Assembly: GCF_900090245.1 (NCBI RefSeq)
Contig: NZ_FMDN01000004.1
Span: 1 to 64,000 of the forward strand
Direction: 5' to 3'
DNA from: Micromonospora halophytica
Lineage (GTDB): Bacteria; Actinomycetota; Actinomycetes; Mycobacteriales; Micromonosporaceae
DNA length: 64,000 nucleotides
Of this stretch, positions 48,296 through 57,453 are shown in pieces; the stretch's first letter is position 1, and each line of letters starts with the position of its first letter. The notes under the pieces were generated by a model. That model worked only from the letters and a program-made list of their open reading frames with translations. It did no database searches and had not been told where the DNA came from. The translations under genes were made by a program, and so were the position numbers.

Positions 48296-49285
48296 ATGGC
48301 TAACAAGATGCTCGGGAAGGTCGTCGCGGGTGCCGCGCTCGGCGGCGCGTCCCTCCTGGTGTTCACGCCGGGGATCGCGTTCGCGGACGGTGCCCAGCCC
48401 GGCGGGGACAGTGAGGGCAAGGTCATCGCCAAGCCGCACGCCGTCAAGCCCGGCGAGACGGTCAAGCTCCTGGAGATCTGCCCGACGCCGCAGGAGCACG
48501 CCTACGTCTGGTCGAAGGTCACCGGCAAGGTGAAGCTCAAGCCGGTCGACGCGGACCGCGGCAAGGACAAGGGCGGCTCCTGGGGAGGCGACCGGGGCGG
48601 CTCCTGGGAAGGCGACCGGGGCGGCTCCTGGGGAGAGGACAAGGGCGGCTCCTGGGGAGGCGACCGGGGCGGCAAGGGCGAGAACGGCAAGGGGTCGCAG
48701 CCGGTGCCGCCGGCCGGCGACGCCCGGCCCCCGGCGGGCGGCTGGGGCGGCGGCTTCGCCGCCGACGTCGCGCCGGGGCAGGACGGGAAGGCCCACGAGG
48801 AGGAGCAGGCCGAGTCGGGCCGTGAGCACGGCAAGCAGCACTGGAAGGGCCACGAGTACGGCCAGGAGGCCGGCGCCGAGGGCGAGCGCTCGTGGAAGGG
48901 CGGCGAGCGCGGCTCGTACGGCCAGGACGCCGAGGCCGGTGCCGAGGCCTGGCAGGGCCACGGCGCCGAGTACGCCGAGGACGCCACGGCCGACGCCGCG
49001 GCCGCCGAGGCGGAGCGTGGCTGGGAGCACAAGAAGGACTTCGTCTACTACGGCGAGGCCCAGGTCGCCCCGGACGCCGCCCCGGGCACGTACGAGCTCA
49101 AGGGCTCGTGCGGCGAGGGCGAACTGGTGGTCCTCCCCCGTGGCCCCGTCGATGGCGGTGACGGTGGCATGACCACCACCAGCACCGACCGCGGCATGGC
49201 GCTGGGCGGGGCGAGCATGATCGGCGCGGCGGCCCTGGGCGGCATCGTGCTGATGCGTCGGCGTCGGGCCGATGGCCTCGTCTGA
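48296..49285 (+). CDS. Surface protein with GGSW repeats and C-terminal anchor, no LPXTG
   Basis: 329 residues from ATG 48296 (GTG 48284 possible). A signal peptide ends near AFADG (residues 1-31). It is followed by a small domain with VKPGETVKLLEICPTPQEHAYVWSKVTGKVKLKPVD (~42-84). Four tandem copies of GGSWxxDR occupy residues 93-124. A long Gly/Glu/Ala/His-rich region follows, then a second small domain with YGEAQVAPDAAPGTYELKGSCGEGELVVLP. The C-terminus is a membrane helix with RRRR tail (ALGGASMIGAAALGGIVLMRRRRAD), as in sortase substrates, but no LPXTG precedes it. The gene overlaps the sortase gene by 14 bp, so the pair probably works together. Confidence 0.75.
   Translation: MANKMLGKVVAGAALGGASLLVFTPGIAFADGAQPGGDSEGKVIAKPHAVKPGETVKLLEICPTPQEHAYVWSKVTGKVKLKPVDADRGKDKGGSWGGDRGGSWEGDRGGSWGEDKGGSWGGDRGGKGENGKGSQPVPPAGDARPPAGGWGGGFAADVAPGQDGKAHEEEQAESGREHGKQHWKGHEYGQEAGAEGERSWKGGERGSYGQDAEAGAEAWQGHGAEYAEDATADAAAAEAERGWEHKKDFVYYGEAQVAPDAAPGTYELKGSCGEGELVVLPRGPVDGGDGGMTTTSTDRGMALGGASMIGAAALGGIVLMRRRRADGLV
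48572..48667 (+). repeat. Four 24-bp in-frame tandem repeats
   Basis: The unit GGCGGCTCCTGGGGAGGCGA-CCGG is repeated four times with minor changes, coding GGSW followed by two small or acidic residues, Asp and a basic residue. Tandem in-frame copies in a surface protein are a source of length variation between strains. Confidence 0.75.
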
Positions 49286-49997
49286 CCAGACGGCGACACG
49301 GGCCGGCGGCCGTCACGGGAGACCGTGGCGTGCCGCCGGCGCGGCCGTCGTCGTCCTGCTGGCCGTCGCGGGCGCCGGCATGATCGGCGCTTCGCTGCGA
49401 ACCGAGCCCCCGCCCCGCCCGCCGCAGCCGATCGCCCAGGCCGCCCCGGCGGCCCCGGACGGACGGACCGACCCGGACGTCGGTGCCGTCACGTCGGACG
49501 GGCAACCCGAGGTCGACGAGGCGCCGGCCCCCGCCGCCCTGCCCCGCTCGGCCCCCGTCACCGTCTCGATCCCACGCATCGGCGTCGACGCCGAGGTCAT
49601 GTCGCTGGGCACCAACCCGGACGGCACCGTCCAGGTCCCCCCGCTGGACCAGGCGCAACGCGCCGGCTGGTACGCCCCGGGCGCCAGCCCGGGCGAGGAC
49701 GGCAACGCGGTGATCGTCGGACACGTCGACTCGGCGAAGCTCGGCCCGGCCGTCTTCTTCGAACTGGGCTCCCTGCACCGGGGCGACACCATCACGGTCA
49801 CCCGGGCCGACGGGACGAAGGCCACCTTCACCGTCGGCGCCGTGCGGTCGTACCCGAAGGCGGAGTTCCCCCACGAGCTGGTCTTCGGCCCGAACGAGCG
49901 GCCCGCCCTGCGGGTGGTGACCTGCGGCGGGGTGTTCGACCAGACCGCCGGCAGCTACACCGACAACGTCATCGTCTTCGCCACGATGACGTCCTGA
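49272..49997 (+). CDS. Class F-like sortase
   Basis: 241 residues from ATG 49272, overlapping the upstream stop by 14 bp. An N-terminal signal anchor (AAGAAVVVLLAVAGAGMIGAS, 21-41) and a Pro-rich linker precede the sortase barrel: VTVSIPRIGVDAEVMSLGTNPDGTVQVPP, the catalytic His in AVIVGHVDS (His151) and the catalytic Cys in LRVVTCGGVFD (Cys218). Length and the short C-terminus match class F enzymes of actinobacteria. Unusually, no Arg occurs after Cys218; the end reads FDQTAGSYTDNVIVFATMTS, whereas sortases normally have a catalytic Arg there. The substrate is probably the overlapping surface protein. Confidence 0.85.
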   Translation: MASSDQTATRAGGRHGRPWRAAGAAVVVLLAVAGAGMIGASLRTEPPPRPPQPIAQAAPAAPDGRTDPDVGAVTSDGQPEVDEAPAPAALPRSAPVTVSIPRIGVDAEVMSLGTNPDGTVQVPPLDQAQRAGWYAPGASPGEDGNAVIVGHVDSAKLGPAVFFELGSLHRGDTITVTRADGTKATFTVGAVRSYPKAEFPHELVFGPNERPALRVVTCGGVFDQTAGSYTDNVIVFATMTS

Positions 49998-50009
49998 GGG
50001 CCGGGCCTG

Positions 50010-50053
50010 GACGCGCCTCCGGCGGGACCGTCGGGTCCCGCCGGAGGCGCGTC
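50010..50053. terminator. Bidirectional hairpin terminator
   Basis: A perfect 20-bp stem (50010-50029 with 50034-50053, GACGCGCCTCCGGCGGGACC arm) and a 4-nt loop. It lies between the sortase stop and the end of the convergent glutamate dehydrogenase gene. Confidence 0.8.
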
Positions 50054-50063
50054 GGCGTACGGG

Positions 50064-53000
50064 TCAGGCCGCGGCGGAGGTCCGCACCAGCGTGCGGATC
50101 TGGCGCAGCAGCACCGACAGGGCGGCCAGGTCGGCCCGCGACTCGTCGAACTCTCCCATCGCCCGGCGGGCCCGGTGGATGGAGGTGGCGTTCGACTGCT
50201 CCCACTCCTGCACCCGCTCCTGGGCGGAGAGGCTGTCCGCAGTGGAGTCGAGCACCTCCGCGGTGAGCGCGGCGAGCGCGGCGTACAGGTCGTAGCGCAG
50301 CGCCATCCGGGCCAGCGTCTGCCAGCGGTCCTCCCGTGGCAGCAGGGAGATCTTCGACAGCAGGGAGTCCACCCGGAACAGGTCCGACAGGACGAAGTAG
50401 ACCGAGGCCACCTCGTCGACGTCCCGCCCGCTCGTGGCCGCCGTCTCCACCACGTCCAGCAGACCGAAGCTGTACATCAGCCGGGTGGCCTGCTCGGCCA
50501 GCTCACGCGGCAGCCCACGCTCGGCCATGGTGTCGATGTGCGCGGCCAGTGACTCACGCTCGCTGCCGTGGAAGCGGGTCTCCAGGTTGGGCAGGAGCCG
50601 GACCACCCCGGCCCGCAGCCGGGCGATCTCCGCCGGCACGTCGATCGGCGAGCGCCGGTTGGTGACCAGCCAGCGCACGGCCCGGTCGAGCAGCCGCCGG
50701 GTGTCCAGGTAGACGGTGGTCTGCAGCTCCGGCGAGACCTTGTTGTCCAGCGCCTCGACAGCGGCCCACAGCTCACGCAGGCCGAAGACCTCACGCACCA
50801 CCACGTACGCCCGGATCACGTCCGCCGCCGAGGCGGCCGTCTCCTCGACCACCCGGAAGACGAACGAGATGCCGCCCCGGTTGATCGCCTCGTTGACCAG
50901 CACCGTGGTCACGATGTCGCGGCGCAGCCGGTGCTGGGCCATCCGGTCGGCGAAGCGCTCGCGCATCGGCGTCGGGAAGTAGTTGACCAGGACGTCGGTC
51001 GTCCACTCCTCGTCCGCGAGCCCTTCCGCCAGGATCTCCCGCTCCAGGACGATCTTGATGTACGCGAGCAGCACCGCGAACTCCGGCGTGGTCAGCCCGG
51101 ACTCGCTGCGCACCGCCAGTTCCTCGTCCGGCGGCAGCGCCTCCAGGGCCCGGTCGATCTGGCCCGCCCGCTCCAGCTCGTTGATCATCCGGCGGTGCAC
51201 CGGGAGCAGGCTGGCCGCCTGGGCCTGGGCGTTGTTGATCGCCCGCGCCTGGTCGTAGTTGTCGCGCAGCACCAGCTCGGCGACCTCGTCGGTCATCTGG
51301 GCGAGCAGCTCGTCCCGCTCGGCGATGTCCAGCGCCCCGTCGGCGACCGCGGTGTTGAGCAGGATCTTGATGTTCACCTCGTGGTCGGAGCAGTCCACCC
51401 CGGCCGCGTTGTCGATGAAGTCGGTGTAGATCCGGCCACCCGTCAGGGCGTACTCGATCCGGCCGAGCTGGGTGCAGCCCAGGTTGCCGCCCTCGCCGAC
51501 CACCCGGCACCGCAGGTTCTTGCCGTCCACCCGGATCGCGTCGTTGGACTTGTCGCCCACCTCCGCGTTGGTCTGGCTGCTGGCCTTCACGTACGTGCCG
51601 ATGCCGCCGTTCCAGAACAGGTCGACCGGCGCGGTCAGGATCGCCCTCATCAGCTCCTGCGGGCTGAGCTGCGTGACGTCGTCGTCCAGGCCGAGCACCG
51701 CGCGGACCTGAGGCGAGATCGGCACCGACTTGGCGGTACGCGGGTAGACGCCGCCGCCTTCGCTGATCAGGCTCCGGTCGTAGTCCTCCCAGGAGGACCG
51801 GGGCAGGTCGAACAGCCGCTTGCGTTCGTCCCACGAGGTGGCCGCGTCCGGCTCCGGGTCGAGGAAGATGTGCCGGTGGTCGAAGGCGGCCACCAGCCGG
51901 ATGTGCTTCGACAGCAGCATCCCGTTGCCGAACACGTCGCCGGACATGTCGCCGACGCCGACCACGGTGAAGTCCTGGGTCTGGGTGTCGTGCCCCATCT
52001 CCCGGAAGTGCCGCTTGACCGACTCCCAGGCGCCCCGGGCGGTGATGCCCATCTTCTTGTGGTCGTAGCCGGCCGAGCCGCCGGAGGCGAACGCGTCGCC
52101 CAGCCAGAAGTGGTGCGCCGTGGAGATCTCGTTGGCGATGTCGGAGAAGGTGGCCGTCCCCTTGTCCGCCGCGACCACCATGTACGGGTCGTCGCCATCG
52201 TGCCGGACCACGTCCTCCGGCGGCACGATCTCACCGCTGACGATGTTGTCCGTGACGTCGAGCAGGGCGGAGATGAACTCCTTGTAGCAGACCACCGCCT
52301 CGTCCCGGTCGCCCGGCTTCTGCTTGAGCACGAAGCCGCCCTTGGCGCCCACCGGCACGATCACGGCGTTCTTCACCATCTGCGCCTTGACCAGGCCGAG
52401 CACCTCGGTACGGAAGTCCTCCCGCCGGTCGGACCAGCGCAACCCGCCCCGGGCCACCGGCCCGAACCGCAGGTGCACGCCCTCGAACCGGGGCGAGTAG
52501 ACGAAGACCTCGAACTTCGGCCGCGGGGCCGGCAGGTCCGGGATGGCCTGCGGGTTCAGCTTGAACGCCACGTACGACTTCGGTCGCCCACCGGCGCGCT
52601 TCTGGTAGAAGCTGGTCCGCAGGGTGGCCTGGATCAACGTCAGGTACGACCGCAGGATCCGGTCCTGGTCGAGGCTGGCCACGTCGTCCAGCGCCTCGCC
52701 GATCGCGGTGACCAGCTCGCCGCTGCGCTGCCGGCGCGCCTGCGCGGTCAGCCCGCCGGGGGCGAACCGCACCTCGAAGAGCTCCACCAGCAGCGACGCG
52801 ATCCGCGGGTAGGCGATGAAGGTGTGCTCCATGTACTCCTGGGAGAAGACCGTGCCGGCCTGCCGCAGGTACTTCGCGTACGCCCGCAGGACCACCACCT
52901 GCCGCCAGGTGAGGCCGCCGCGCAGCACCAGCTCGTTGAAGCCGTCCACCTCGGCCTCGCCCCGCCAGGCGGCGGCGAAGGCGTTCTCCACGTGCGGACG

Positions 53001-55112
53001 CACCTCGGCCAGATCCTGGTGCCCCTCGGGCAGGCACAGGCCGAAGTCGTACAGGAAGACCCGGCCGTCGATCCGGTCCACCTCGTACGGGTGCTCGTCG
53101 ACCACCCGGACGCCCAGCGAGTGCAGCACCGGCAGCACGGCGGAGAGCATCATCGGCTCGCCGTACCGGTAGACCTTGAACCGGACGTCCATCGTGTCGT
53201 CGCCCGCGCCGTCGCCGCCCGCCCGCGGGGCGAGCTGCTTGCGGAACAGGTGCATCTCGAGCTGACCGGGCTCCTCCAGCAGTTCCAGCTTGGCCAGGTC
53301 CTTCATCGCCTCGTACGGCGTGTGCCCGTCCTTGTAGCCCTCCGGGAAGGCGTCGGCGTACCGGGCGAACAGGTGCTTGGCCTGCTCGTCGCCGAGCTTG
53401 CGCTCCAGCACCAGGCGGTAGTCGTCGTCCCAGAGCCGGGTGGCGTCGGCCAGTTCCTCGGCGAGCAGGTCGGCGTCGATGTCACCGGGCGGGTTGGTCG
53501 GGTCGGTCCGGACGATGAAGTGCACCCGGGCGAGCATCGACTCGGTGACCCGGGTGGTGTAGTCCACCCCGACGCCGTTCAGCTCCCGCAGCAGGATGTC
53601 CTGCATGCGCAGCCGGTTCTGGGTGGTGAACCGGTCCCGGGGCAGGTAGATCAGGCAGGAGATGAACCGCCCGTAGGCGTCCCGGCGCAGGAAGACCCGC
53701 AACTGGCGACGACCAGCCATGCGCAGCACACCGGTCACCGCGTGGTACAGGTCGTCGGTCTTGATCTGGAACAGCTCGTCGCGCGGGTAGGTCTCCAGGA
53801 TCTGCAGCAGGTCCTTGCCGGAGTGGCTGCGCAGGCTCAGGCCCGAGCGGTCCAGCACCTCGGCGACCTTGCGCCGGACCACCGGCAGCTCCTGCACGCT
53901 GGTCCGGTACGCGGCGGTGGAGAACAGGCCCAGGAAGCGCCGCTCGCCGACCACCGCACCGGCCTCGTCGAAGATCTTGAAGCCGATGTAGTCGAGGTAC
54001 GCCGAGCGGTGCACCGTGGCCCGCGAGTTCGCCTTGGTGATGATCAGCAGCCGCTTCTCCATCACCTTCTCGTGCGCCTCGGGGGTCATCGACGACAACG
54101 ACCGGGCTTCCGGCGAGTCCGACCGCAGGATCCCCAGGCCGGTGCCGAGCACCGCCTCCAGGGCCGGGCCCTTCCCGTCGCCGTCGACCAGCCGGTACTC
54201 CCGGTAGCCGAGGAAGGTGAAGTGGTCGTGGGCCAGCCAGCGCAGCAGTTCCACCGAGTCGGTGATGTCCTTCTCCGGCACCGGCGGGCGGTTGTCGGAG
54301 GTCCGGGCGGCGGCCAGCTCGCCGGCGAGCGCCAACGCCCGCTGGCGCATCTTCGGCCAGTCCTCCACGGCCTCACGCACGTCGGTGAGCACCCGCTGCA
54401 ACTCGCGGCGCAGCTTCTCCCGCTCGTCCGGGTCGCGGACCGGGTCGATCTCGATCCGCATCCAGCTCTCGACCAGGTCACCGGCGATCGCGTCGTCCGG
54501 CTCCACGTCGGCGGAGACCTCGGTCAGCCGGCCGAGCGGCTCCCGCCGCACCACGACCAGCGGGTGCACCAGCAGGTGCACGTCCAGGTGGTGGGAGTTC
54601 AGCAGCGCGGTCACCGAGTCGACCAGGAACGGCATGTCGTCCGTGACGATCTCGACGACCGTGTGGTGCTGCTCGGCGTCGGGCTCGTGGATCCGCAGCT
54701 TCAACTCGCCCGGCACCCGTTGCTGGGCGAGATCCCGGTGCGCCCGGGCCGCATCCAGCATCTCCTCCGCGGTGAACCCGATCAGCTCCTCGTCCGGCGC
54801 GAACCGCCAGAACCGGCCCACCAGGGTCGCCGCGTCGTGGTCGTCGCCGGCCAGCGCCATTGCCTGGGCCACCAGGCGTTCCGCGTTGGGCACCGGCTCG
54901 TCGAGTTCGGTGTCCTCCGTGTCGTCGCCGAGCGCCTCCATCGGAAGCCCCAGATCGTAGAGGGTGTCGATACTCGAACCGGTCATCCCGGTCACTCCTG
55001 TGTCGAGTCGGCCGAAGCCGTCCCCGTCGGTCGCCGAATCGAAGCTGTCGTCCCGGCCGGTGTCAGCCTGCCGGAGGTCGGGTCCCGGTTTGATCGCCGG
55101 ACGCCGGTCCAT
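50064..55112 (-). CDS. Large NAD-specific glutamate dehydrogenase (~180 kDa type)
   Basis: 1682 residues from ATG 55112, 9 bp after GGGGAG. This is the very long NAD-GDH family (L-GDH180), which oxidatively deaminates glutamate to 2-oxoglutarate. The N-terminal ~650 residues carry ACT-like regulatory parts (HTVVEIVTDDMPFLVDSVTALLNSHHLDVHLLVHPLVVVRRE). The catalytic core shows GPVARGGLRWSDRREDFRTEVLGLVKAQMVKNAVIVPVGAKGGFVLK, GDMSGDVFGNGMLLS, FLDPEPD and VVGEGGNLGCTQLGRIEYALTGG. A helical C-terminus follows. Length and motifs match the enzyme described from streptomycetes. Monocistronic, with a strong terminator. Confidence 0.95.
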   Translation of the reverse strand: MDRRPAIKPGPDLRQADTGRDDSFDSATDGDGFGRLDTGVTGMTGSSIDTLYDLGLPMEALGDDTEDTELDEPVPNAERLVAQAMALAGDDHDAATLVGRFWRFAPDEELIGFTAEEMLDAARAHRDLAQQRVPGELKLRIHEPDAEQHHTVVEIVTDDMPFLVDSVTALLNSHHLDVHLLVHPLVVVRREPLGRLTEVSADVEPDDAIAGDLVESWMRIEIDPVRDPDEREKLRRELQRVLTDVREAVEDWPKMRQRALALAGELAAARTSDNRPPVPEKDITDSVELLRWLAHDHFTFLGYREYRLVDGDGKGPALEAVLGTGLGILRSDSPEARSLSSMTPEAHEKVMEKRLLIITKANSRATVHRSAYLDYIGFKIFDEAGAVVGERRFLGLFSTAAYRTSVQELPVVRRKVAEVLDRSGLSLRSHSGKDLLQILETYPRDELFQIKTDDLYHAVTGVLRMAGRRQLRVFLRRDAYGRFISCLIYLPRDRFTTQNRLRMQDILLRELNGVGVDYTTRVTESMLARVHFIVRTDPTNPPGDIDADLLAEELADATRLWDDDYRLVLERKLGDEQAKHLFARYADAFPEGYKDGHTPYEAMKDLAKLELLEEPGQLEMHLFRKQLAPRAGGDGAGDDTMDVRFKVYRYGEPMMLSAVLPVLHSLGVRVVDEHPYEVDRIDGRVFLYDFGLCLPEGHQDLAEVRPHVENAFAAAWRGEAEVDGFNELVLRGGLTWRQVVVLRAYAKYLRQAGTVFSQEYMEHTFIAYPRIASLLVELFEVRFAPGGLTAQARRQRSGELVTAIGEALDDVASLDQDRILRSYLTLIQATLRTSFYQKRAGGRPKSYVAFKLNPQAIPDLPAPRPKFEVFVYSPRFEGVHLRFGPVARGGLRWSDRREDFRTEVLGLVKAQMVKNAVIVPVGAKGGFVLKQKPGDRDEAVVCYKEFISALLDVTDNIVSGEIVPPEDVVRHDGDDPYMVVAADKGTATFSDIANEISTAHHFWLGDAFASGGSAGYDHKKMGITARGAWESVKRHFREMGHDTQTQDFTVVGVGDMSGDVFGNGMLLSKHIRLVAAFDHRHIFLDPEPDAATSWDERKRLFDLPRSSWEDYDRSLISEGGGVYPRTAKSVPISPQVRAVLGLDDDVTQLSPQELMRAILTAPVDLFWNGGIGTYVKASSQTNAEVGDKSNDAIRVDGKNLRCRVVGEGGNLGCTQLGRIEYALTGGRIYTDFIDNAAGVDCSDHEVNIKILLNTAVADGALDIAERDELLAQMTDEVAELVLRDNYDQARAINNAQAQAASLLPVHRRMINELERAGQIDRALEALPPDEELAVRSESGLTTPEFAVLLAYIKIVLEREILAEGLADEEWTTDVLVNYFPTPMRERFADRMAQHRLRRDIVTTVLVNEAINRGGISFVFRVVEETAASAADVIRAYVVVREVFGLRELWAAVEALDNKVSPELQTTVYLDTRRLLDRAVRWLVTNRRSPIDVPAEIARLRAGVVRLLPNLETRFHGSERESLAAHIDTMAERGLPRELAEQATRLMYSFGLLDVVETAATSGRDVDEVASVYFVLSDLFRVDSLLSKISLLPREDRWQTLARMALRYDLYAALAALTAEVLDSTADSLSAQERVQEWEQSNATSIHRARRAMGEFDESRADLAALSVLLRQIRTLVRTSAAA

Positions 55113-55404
55113 CGGTGCCACTCCCCTCGACCCACCGCGTTGTGGGTCACTCTGCCGCCCAGCCTAGGCCCTGCCGCTCTGTCCGTTCGTCGGCGGACCA
55201 CCGGCCGGACGTCCGGTTCGGGACTTTGTCCTTTCGCCCGTTGCAGACGTGTGGTCGGCCGGTCGCGGAGTACCCCGACTCGCGATGTTCATCACACTGC
55301 TGCCGGAGCCTCTTCACGCAGCGTGCGGCCCTGCGGGGCAGTGCGGGAGACGAGTCCGTACTAGCGTGCGAAGCGGCATCGTGACCGCGGAGGTGTAAGG
55401 CTTC
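55113..55404. other. Divergent promoter interval
   Basis: 292 bp between the glutamate dehydrogenase and penicillin-binding protein genes, with no protein-like frame. A TAGCGT box (55362-55367, TANNNT) is a plausible -10 for the rightward gene, giving a 5' leader of about 30 bases with GCGGAGG as ribosome site. Nothing comparable stands out for the leftward gene. Confidence 0.4.
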
Positions 55405-57363
55405 ATGACCCTGTCGTACCCGTACCGCCGTTTGCGCACGCGTCCCCGTCCGATGCTCTCGGCGCTGACCGCCACCGCGCTGCTCGCCGGCGTGCTCGTC
55501 GGGTGCTCCGACGCGGACGGGCCGGAGCGGACCGTGGACGCCTTCCTCGACGGCTGGCGCTCGGGGGACCTGAACGCGGTCGGCTTCATCGACCCGACCG
55601 GGGCGCGGCTGCCCGCCGCCGACGTCACGAAGGAGATCAAGGAACTCTCCGGCGAACTGGCCGTCACCCCGCCCACCCTGCGCCGCACCGGCGAGCCCGA
55701 GATCACCAGGGACATCGCGACCGCGAAGATCCGGGTGGAGTGGAAGCTGCCCGGCGACACCACCTGGGCGTACGACCGGCCGGTGCGGCTGCGGCAGGGC
55801 CGCGACGACCAGTGGCAGCTGATCTGGGAGCCGCAGCTCGTCCAGGAGCAGTTGGAGAAGGGCGACCGGCTGACCGTGCGCCGGGAGCGGCCCACCCGGG
55901 CGGCGGTGCTGGACGCCGCCGGGCAGCCGATCGTCGCGCCCCGCCCGGTGGTCCGGGTCGGCGTGCAACCCTCCCAGGTCCCCGACCCGGCCGCCCTGGC
56001 CCGCCGGCTCGACGCGGCGTTCAAGGCGGTCCGGCCGGCGATCACTCCCCCGGTGGACGTGTCCGACCTGCCCCGACGCCTCGCCGAAGCCGACCCGGAC
56101 GCGTTCGTCGAGGTGGTCACCCTGCGGGACGAGGCGTACCGGCAGATCAAGTCACGCATCCACGACCTGCCCGGCACCCTGTTCCCCACCGAGCAGCGCG
56201 ACCTCGCGCCGACCCGGGAGTTCGCCCGGGCCCTGCTCGGCTCGGTCGACGAGGCGACGGCCGACGACCTCGCCGCGCGCCCCGACACTGTCGCCCGGGG
56301 CGACCAGGTGGGCCACGGCGGCCTCCAGGGCCGGTACGACGACCGGCTGCGCGGCGTCCCCGGGGTGGCGGTGCTGATCCAGCGGACCGGTCCGGACGGC
56401 AAGCCGGCACCGGGCCCGCAGGTGCACCGCCACGAGCCGCAGCCGGGGCAGGCACTGAAGACCACCCTCGACGTCGCCACCCAGAACGCGGCCGACGGCG
56501 CACTGCGCGGCGAGAAGCGCCGCTCGGCCCTGGTGGCGGTACGGATCAGCGACGGCGCGGTGCTCGCCGCCGCCAACGGGCCCGGGGCGGCCGGGGAGAA
56601 CCTGGCCTTCACCGCCCAGGTCCCACCCGGCTCCACCTTCAAGATGGTCAGCGCCCTCGGCCTGCTGGACCGGGGCGCGGTCACCGCCGACGCCACCGTG
56701 GACTGCCCGAAGACCGGCACCGTCGACGGCCGGTCGTTCAAGAACTCCGACGACTTCACCCTCGGCAAGGTGCCGTTCCGGACGGACTTCGCGGAGTCCT
56801 GCAACACCGCCTTCGTCGCGCTGGCGCCGAAGCTGGGGCCCGACGGGCTCGCCGTCACCGGGCGCACCCTCGGCCTCGAGGGGCAGTGGGACGTCGGGAT
56901 CGACGCCTTCACCGGCAAGGTTTCGGCCAACGGCGGCCCGACCGAGCAGGCCGCCGCCGCGATCGGCCAGGGCACCACCGTGGTCAGTCCGCTGGCCATG
57001 GCCGGCGCCACCGCCGCCGTCGCCCGGGGCCGCTTCACCCAGCCGAAGCTGGTGCTCGATCCGGCGCCGGCCAAGCCGGCCGAGCCCGGCCCGCAGCTGA
57101 AGGCCGGGTCGGTCGAGGCGCTGAGGGCGATGATGCGCGAGGTGGTCACCGCCGGCACGGGCACGGCGCTCGCCGACGTCCCCGGCGGCCCGGTGCACGG
57201 CAAGACCGGCACCGCCGAGTACGACGACAACCCCGAGCACACGCACGCCTGGTTCGTCGGCTGGCAGGGTGACGTGGCGTTCGCGGTCTTCGTCGAGCAG
57301 GGCGGGTCGAGCACGTCGAGCGCGGTCCCGATCGCCGAGCGCTTCCTGCGCGCCCTGAACTGA
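55405..57363 (+). CDS. Lipoprotein penicillin-binding protein (MecA-N-like plus transpeptidase)
   Basis: 652 residues. A lipoprotein signal ends in LLAGVLVGC (lipid Cys34). Residues ~40-150 form an NTF2-like MecA_N domain (GPERTVDAFLDGWRSGDLNAVGFIDPTG, ending DQWQLIWEPQLVQEQLEKGDRL). A dimerisation region follows. The transpeptidase has SxxK in VPPGSTFKM (Ser410, Lys413), SxN in ESCNTAF (Ser465) and KTG in HGKTGTAEY (600-602). The closest general type is the class B PBP with NTF2-like domain (PBP2a/PBP3-like) that cross-links peptidoglycan outside the cell. All catalytic residues are present, so it should be active. Whether it has low beta-lactam affinity cannot be read from sequence. Confidence 0.92.
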   Translation: MTLSYPYRRLRTRPRPMLSALTATALLAGVLVGCSDADGPERTVDAFLDGWRSGDLNAVGFIDPTGARLPAADVTKEIKELSGELAVTPPTLRRTGEPEITRDIATAKIRVEWKLPGDTTWAYDRPVRLRQGRDDQWQLIWEPQLVQEQLEKGDRLTVRRERPTRAAVLDAAGQPIVAPRPVVRVGVQPSQVPDPAALARRLDAAFKAVRPAITPPVDVSDLPRRLAEADPDAFVEVVTLRDEAYRQIKSRIHDLPGTLFPTEQRDLAPTREFARALLGSVDEATADDLAARPDTVARGDQVGHGGLQGRYDDRLRGVPGVAVLIQRTGPDGKPAPGPQVHRHEPQPGQALKTTLDVATQNAADGALRGEKRRSALVAVRISDGAVLAAANGPGAAGENLAFTAQVPPGSTFKMVSALGLLDRGAVTADATVDCPKTGTVDGRSFKNSDDFTLGKVPFRTDFAESCNTAFVALAPKLGPDGLAVTGRTLGLEGQWDVGIDAFTGKVSANGGPTEQAAAAIGQGTTVVSPLAMAGATAAVARGRFTQPKLVLDPAPAKPAEPGPQLKAGSVEALRAMMREVVTAGTGTALADVPGGPVHGKTGTAEYDDNPEHTHAWFVGWQGDVAFAVFVEQGGSSTSSAVPIAERFLRALN

Positions 57364-57453
57364 CCCCGCCGCCCGCGCCACCGGGTCGCCACCGGGGACG
57401 TGACGGCGACCTGGGCACGGAGCCGCTCGTCCGCCAGAAAGGCCGGTGAGCGG

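Noticed and set aside
50568..55364. A 1598-codon open frame on the plus strand
   Set aside because: It is the mirror of the NAD-glutamate dehydrogenase gene. Its product is Arg/Pro/Gln/Asp-biased with no domains, as expected for the antisense of a high-GC gene with strong third-position bias.
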